Of a stretch of 64,000 bases of DNA, positions 60,739 to 64,000 are shown in pieces. The DNA comes from Lachnotalea sp. AF33-28. Lineage in GTDB: Bacteria; Bacillota; Clostridia; Lachnospirales; Lachnospiraceae. The translations under genes were made by a program, and so were the position numbers. The notes below the pieces were generated by a model that ran no database searches, was not told the origin of the DNA, and was given only the letters and a program-made list of their open reading frames with translations. The stretch covers positions 67,072-131,071 of the forward strand of contig NZ_QUEE01000019.1 of the NCBI RefSeq assembly GCF_003477885.1. The letters are read 5' to 3'. Each line of letters starts with the position of its first letter. The stretch's first letter is position 1.

Positions 60739-61512
60739 TCAATCATTCTTTTTCTTCTTCTCTTTTATCAGTTCATACAGTTTGTCAAATGCGTCCCTGA
60801 TGCCGCCCACTTCATCTATAATCCCTTCTTTTACCGCTTCTTCACCGATCAGTATGGAGCCCATATCTTTTGCGAGAACGCCCGTATTCAGCATCAGCTC
60901 CTTGATGCGCTCCTCTTTCGCCCGGCAGTGGCCGGCCAGAAAGCCGGTGATGCGGTCCTGGATCTTTTCAAAGTATTCATAGGTCTGCGGCACTCCCAGT
61001 ATGGTTCCGTTCATCCGGACCGGATGGATGATCATGGTGCCGGTGGGAACAATAAAGGAATAGTCGGTAGATACCGCCAGAGGGCCCCCGATGGAATGGC
61101 TGCCGCCGAGCACCAGGGATACGGTAGGCTTGCTTAAAGATGCGATCATCTCCGCTATGGCGAGCCCTGCATCCACATCCCCGCCGGTTGTATTCAGTAA
61201 GATCAGAAGCCCCTCCACTTCTTCGCTGTCTTCGATGGCGGCAAGCTGTGGCAAAACATGGTCATATTTCGTGGTTTTACTGTTGCCGGGCAGGTTCTCA
61301 TGGCCTTCGATCTCCCCGATCACCGAGAGAAGATGAATCTTGTGCTTATTGCCGTGATTCTCCAGCGTGACCTGTCCGTATTCGCTGATCTTTTCGTCCT
61401 GCAGCTTTTCGTTTTCTTTCTGGGTGTTTTCTTTTTCCTCCTGCTTGCCGTCCTGACTGTCATCCTTTGCCTGTTGAACCGTATCTTGTTTCATATCCGC
61501 TTCCATATTCAT
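60739..61512 (-). CDS. tepA: TepA-like ClpP-family serine protease
   Basis: Crotonase/ClpP-fold protease of 257 residues. The N-terminal 50 residues are highly charged and probably disordered. The ClpP-like body has HIHLLSVIGEIEGHENLPG... type strand order, with LLNTTGGDVDAGLAIAEMI and LVLGGSHSIGGPLA, where the serine is the nucleophile; histidine is in GTMIIHPVRM. Bacillus TepA (YmfB) sits beside spoIIIE and helps spore germination and protein export. The ATG at 61512 and another at 61506 share the same GGAAG site. Confidence 0.88.
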   Translation of the reverse strand: MNMEADMKQDTVQQAKDDSQDGKQEEKENTQKENEKLQDEKISEYGQVTLENHGNKHKIHLLSVIGEIEGHENLPGNSKTTKYDHVLPQLAAIEDSEEVEGLLILLNTTGGDVDAGLAIAEMIASLSKPTVSLVLGGSHSIGGPLAVSTDYSFIVPTGTMIIHPVRMNGTILGVPQTYEYFEKIQDRITGFLAGHCRAKEERIKELMLNTGVLAKDMGSILIGEEAVKEGIIDEVGGIRDAFDKLYELIKEKKKKND

Positions 61513-61599
61513 TACTTCCTTTCCTCAAACTGAATATAGTATGCGGATATTTAATTTTCCTTATACCTTGTTATCGATGCAGTGCACTGCAATTAAGGA

Positions 61600-61985
61600 T
61601 TGACATATATCTCCGATGTACTGAAAGCCGCCAACGGCTGGAACCTGAATACCACCTATACGCTGATCAAAAGTAGCAGATCGAGAAACTGAAACTGCTT
61701 GTCCGGGACCTGGAATGAGGTGGTGAATTATAAGTTTATTGCAGATGAGCGTTTCCGGTGCGGTTCTGATATCAGTGACCGCAGCGCTCTGCGCCGGATT
61801 TACTGTCTTATCCTATCTGCGCTGCTGCACTGAATATCAAACCGCTCTGCCCGTACGCAACAGTTTCACCGATCAGTGGCTAAAGGAGCATGTACGGAAG
61901 CGTCCTGTGCAGATCCGATCTTCCTGAAAGCTACGGGATGCCGTTTTTCTTCACCGTTGAAAACGGCATCGTTATAGATGTTTTA
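61600..61985 (+). pseudogene. Decayed BlaI/MecI repressor and BlaR1/MecR1 pair
   Basis: Fragments only. SDVLKAANGWNLNTTYTLIK (61612-61671) and, in another frame, QIEKLKLLVRDLE ending in TGA at 61718 resemble the winged-helix middle and C-terminus of a BlaI-type repressor. Then come an RBS-like GGTGG and a frame that reads SLLQMSVSGAVLI, with ATA where an ATG would be expected, joined to SYLRCCTEYQTALPVRNSFTDQWLKE, which resembles the cytoplasmic segment of BlaR1-type sensors. A further fragment, ESYGMPFFFTVENGIVIDVLE (stop near 62002), is unassigned. Deletions and frame changes make this non-functional. Confidence 0.65.
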
Positions 61986-62014
61986 GAGAAGCCGATGGCT
62001 TAACCGGCAAAAAA

Positions 62015-62058
62015 GGCTGGAAAGTCTCTCTATTTAAGACTTCCCGGCCTTTCTCTTA
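62015..62058 (+). terminator. Terminator directly upstream of the group II intron
   Basis: GGCTGGAAAGTCT (62015-62027) pairs with AGACTTCCCGGCC (62037-62049) over 13 bp with two G-T pairs, followed by TTTCTCTT. It was probably the terminator of the decayed BlaI/BlaR1 unit. The intron begins 10 bases behind the stem. Confidence 0.75.
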
Positions 62059-62059
62059 T

Positions 62060-63948
62060 GTGCGCCCGGCGGCGCACGTTTCTAACGGGTGAAAGTCCCG
62101 AATCCGCCCGGCAGTGGGAAGGATATAGCCGAAAGCAAGGGTGTCCATCGTGAGGTGGAATCTGAAGGAAGCTGGATATGGGGAACATACTAACCCATGG
62201 GCAAATCTCTGGTCTGACGAACAGAAATCACATCAGGCTATGCATGAGGGTAAGACTGCATAACAAGTTGAAGCCCAATAACTGCACGGAATCATGTATA
62301 GTAAATGTGGCAGATAGATGGAGAGAAAGAAACGTGTGGTACCCGGGGAGGCCTGCGTGGAATGCTCTGAAAGGAGTAACCATCGTGCAAGGAAACGAGG
62401 CGGTGCTGAACATGCAGAAGTCAGCAGAGGTCATATTAGCCGATAGGTGAAGGACCGAATCAATAGGAGTCTTTAGTACAACCGGGAAAGGAGGAAGGGC
62501 AAATGGATGCAGAAAACAGAGAAAGCTGCTTGCAAAAGGATAGTGCGGAACATGAAGGATATGTGAGAGCGCATCGCTCCTTCAACCAGATATGGAAGGA
62601 AAGAGACAGTGCACAGCCGGAACTTTTGGAGAAGATACTGTACAAGGATAACCTGAACAGGGCTTTTAAGAGAGTAAAGGCAAACAAAGGAGCGCCGGGA
62701 ATTGACGGGATAACCGTCGATGAAATCGGAGCATACCTTCGGGATAATCAGAAAGCCATAATCGAGAGAATATATAGGGGAAAGTATACCCCAGACCCGG
62801 TAAGGCGAGTAGAAATCCCGAAGCCAGACGGTGGAATACGAAAGCTTGGTATTCCAACAGTCAAAGACCGTATTTTCCAACAAGCCATTACACAACAGCT
62901 CATGCCAATCTATGAGCCGATATTCTCGGACAACAGTTACGGCTACCGTCCGGGGAGAAGTGCAAAAGACGCTATCGCAAAGGTAAAAGAGTATGCAGAA
63001 CAGGGATATACCCATGCAGTGTCATTGGATTTATCAAAGTATTTCGATACCTTGGACCATGAGATGCTTTTGAATATCCTGCGCAGGAATGTGAAGGACG
63101 AACGAGTAATCCAGTGGATAAAAAGATACCTGAAAAGTGGAGTGATGGAAAATGGTGTAGTTATGGAAACAGAGGAAGGTTCGCCACAGGGAGGAAACAT
63201 ATCTCCATTGTTAGCGAATATCTATCTGAATGAGTTCGACCAGGAGTTTGAGAAGAGAAAAGTGGCATTTGTTCGATATGCAGATGATATCGTAATACTG
63301 GCAAAGAGCGGCAGAGCCGCAAAGAGACTACTGGAAACAAGCACGAGATATCTGGAAGAGAAACTGAAACTAAAGGTGAATCAGAAGAAAAGTCGTGTGG
63401 TAAGAGTGTTTGCAATCCGAAATTTTAAATTTCTTGGCTTTACATTGGGAAAGAACGGAAAGGGCATTTATGTCCGGGTTCATGCGAAGACATGGAAGAA
63501 AATGAAGTCAAAGCTGAAAGAACTTAGTTCCCGAAGATTCGTTCAGAGTATACGCCCTGCACTGGAGAAGATAAAGGAGTATATGCGAGGATGGCTGAAT
63601 TATTATGGGATTGCGGAGATGAAGAACAGGATAGAAGAACTCAATTCATGGCTATATCACAGAATCCGTATGTGTATCTGGAAGCAATGGAAGCTACCGA
63701 AAACCAAGAAGAAAAATCTGATAAAACTTGGAATACCCGAATACTTTGCCCATCAAGCGGCAAACAGTCGCAGAAAACACTGGTACGTGTCGGGGATGGG
63801 TGCGGTCAACAGAGCATTAACAAAACAAAGACTGATAAACAGTGGCTTTTATGATTTAGCCACAGCCTATCAGTCTGTGCACGTCAACTATTGAAACCGC
63901 CGTGTACCGAACGGTACGCACGGTGGTGTGAGAGGACGGCGGTTAATC
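62060..63948 (+). mobile_element. Group II intron with reverse transcriptase, 3' end possibly truncated
   Basis: The 5' boundary is GTGCGCCCGG at 62060, the usual group II start, followed by conserved domain I sequence (GGGTGAAAGTCCCG; GCCGAAAGCAAGGGTG). A maturase gene fills domain IV. Domain V is seen at about 63897-63929 (CCGCCGTG, GTACC/GGTAC, CACGGTGG), followed by GTGAGAGGACGGCGGTTAATC. The second arm of domain VI that should pair with GGACGGCGG is missing, and different sequence begins near 63949. Position behind a terminator suggests class C or a related class. The intron is on the plus strand, opposite to most genes here. Confidence 0.85.
62503..63894 (+). CDS. ltrA: Group II intron reverse transcriptase/maturase
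   Basis: Intron-encoded protein of 463 residues. Reverse transcriptase blocks are KANKGAPGIDGITVDEI (RT-2), DPVRRVEIPKPDGGIRKLGIPTVKDRI, SYGYRPGRSAKDAI, HAVSLDLSKYFDTLDHE, SPQGGNISPLLANIYLNEFD and the active site FVRYADDIVIL. A maturase (X) region follows, with GFTLGKNGKGI, MRGWLNYYGIAEMK and a basic end. I see no HNH endonuclease motif, so it would use the replication-fork-type route. GGAGG lies 10 bases ahead of the ATG. The frame is intact. Confidence 0.95.
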   Translation: MDAENRESCLQKDSAEHEGYVRAHRSFNQIWKERDSAQPELLEKILYKDNLNRAFKRVKANKGAPGIDGITVDEIGAYLRDNQKAIIERIYRGKYTPDPVRRVEIPKPDGGIRKLGIPTVKDRIFQQAITQQLMPIYEPIFSDNSYGYRPGRSAKDAIAKVKEYAEQGYTHAVSLDLSKYFDTLDHEMLLNILRRNVKDERVIQWIKRYLKSGVMENGVVMETEEGSPQGGNISPLLANIYLNEFDQEFEKRKVAFVRYADDIVILAKSGRAAKRLLETSTRYLEEKLKLKVNQKKSRVVRVFAIRNFKFLGFTLGKNGKGIYVRVHAKTWKKMKSKLKELSSRRFVQSIRPALEKIKEYMRGWLNYYGIAEMKNRIEELNSWLYHRIRMCIWKQWKLPKTKKKNLIKLGIPEYFAHQAANSRRKHWYVSGMGAVNRALTKQRLINSGFYDLATAYQSVHVNY

Positions 63949-64000
63949 AGGGAGTGTAAAATAAAGTGTGTAAGTTACCGGTAACCAAACTTACGCACTT
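63949..64000. mobile_element. Probable end of another mobile element at the window edge
   Basis: After the domain VI remnant, the sequence GGGAGTGTAAAATAAAG is followed by AAGTGTGTAAGTT (63964-63976) and AACTTACGCACTT (63988-64000), which pair at 12 of 13 positions. Such a sub-terminal hairpin in an AT-rich end reminds me of insertion-sequence termini, perhaps IS256-like, but the transposase is outside the window, so the type is unproven. Confidence 0.4.

Noticed and set aside
61578..61591. TGCAGTGCACTGCA palindrome considered as a BlaI operator
   Set aside because: It does not match the TACA-TGTA type sites of BlaI/MecI, and the neighbouring repressor is a relic; kept only as a curiosity.
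62178..62450. 90-codon open frame ahead of the intron maturase
   Set aside because: It lies within conserved structural RNA of the intron (domains I-III), so the open frame is incidental.

Overview
The window looks like chromosome of a Gram-positive, anaerobic Lachnospiraceae-type bacterium (Blautia-like acetogen is my best guess). The evidence is the gene content: SpoIIIE/FtsK, PrkC with PASTA repeats, Bce-type ABC and two-component genes, ECF transport, YesMN/LplBC sugar genes, formate-tetrahydrofolate ligase plus FolD, and a corrinoid methyltransferase operon. Nearly all genes lie on the minus strand, so transcription runs mostly from high to low coordinates. No tRNA, rRNA or CRISPR was seen.

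Layout. 1-5024: start of a probable miaB, a PpiC lipoprotein, and sbcC/sbcD. 5152-11553: a self-contained methyl-corrinoid operon with promoter, corrinoid protein, PocR-AraC regulator, two UroD-fold methyltransferases, a ferredoxin-ASKHA corrinoid activator, a DUF2284 protein and a terminator. 11610-13810: a broken HAD gene, maf, a TIGR04076 protein and a GNAT acetyltransferase. 13818-21538: a cell-envelope region with a Bce-like permease and ATPase, its sensor kinase and regulator, two GH25 lysozymes and a YiiX-like papain-fold protein. 21548-23143: a vitamin B6 kinase and an ECF S component behind an inverted-repeat promoter.

23160-28587 and 44815-52068 are two halves of one conserved Firmicutes housekeeping block (priA-def-fmt-peptidase-rsmB-rlmN, then stp-prkC-rsgA-rpe-thiN). 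They are separated by a 16-kb glycan-use island (28653-44816): LplB/LplC permeases, solute-binding lipoprotein, YesM/YesN, a GH95-like enzyme, an aldo-keto reductase, a GH3-HAD fusion, a GH105 hydrolase, and, unusually, an M20 dipeptidase and a UroD-fold methyltransferase. The island has terminators at both edges and a promoter preceded by three A6-TCCC repeats that may be YesN operators.

52098-61512 carries folD, a divergent murE, fhs, spoIIIE, a tandem-HD (HD-GYP) protein and a TepA/ClpP-like protease. 61600-64000 is a decay zone: remains of a BlaI/BlaR1 pair, a terminator, a group II intron inserted just behind it, and what may be the edge of another mobile element cutting the intron's last domain.

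Taken together, the corrinoid operon, the UroD gene in the glycan island, and fhs/folD suggest a cell that strips methyl groups from methylated (possibly plant-derived) compounds and feeds them into one-carbon metabolism. That link is inference; the genes themselves are clear.
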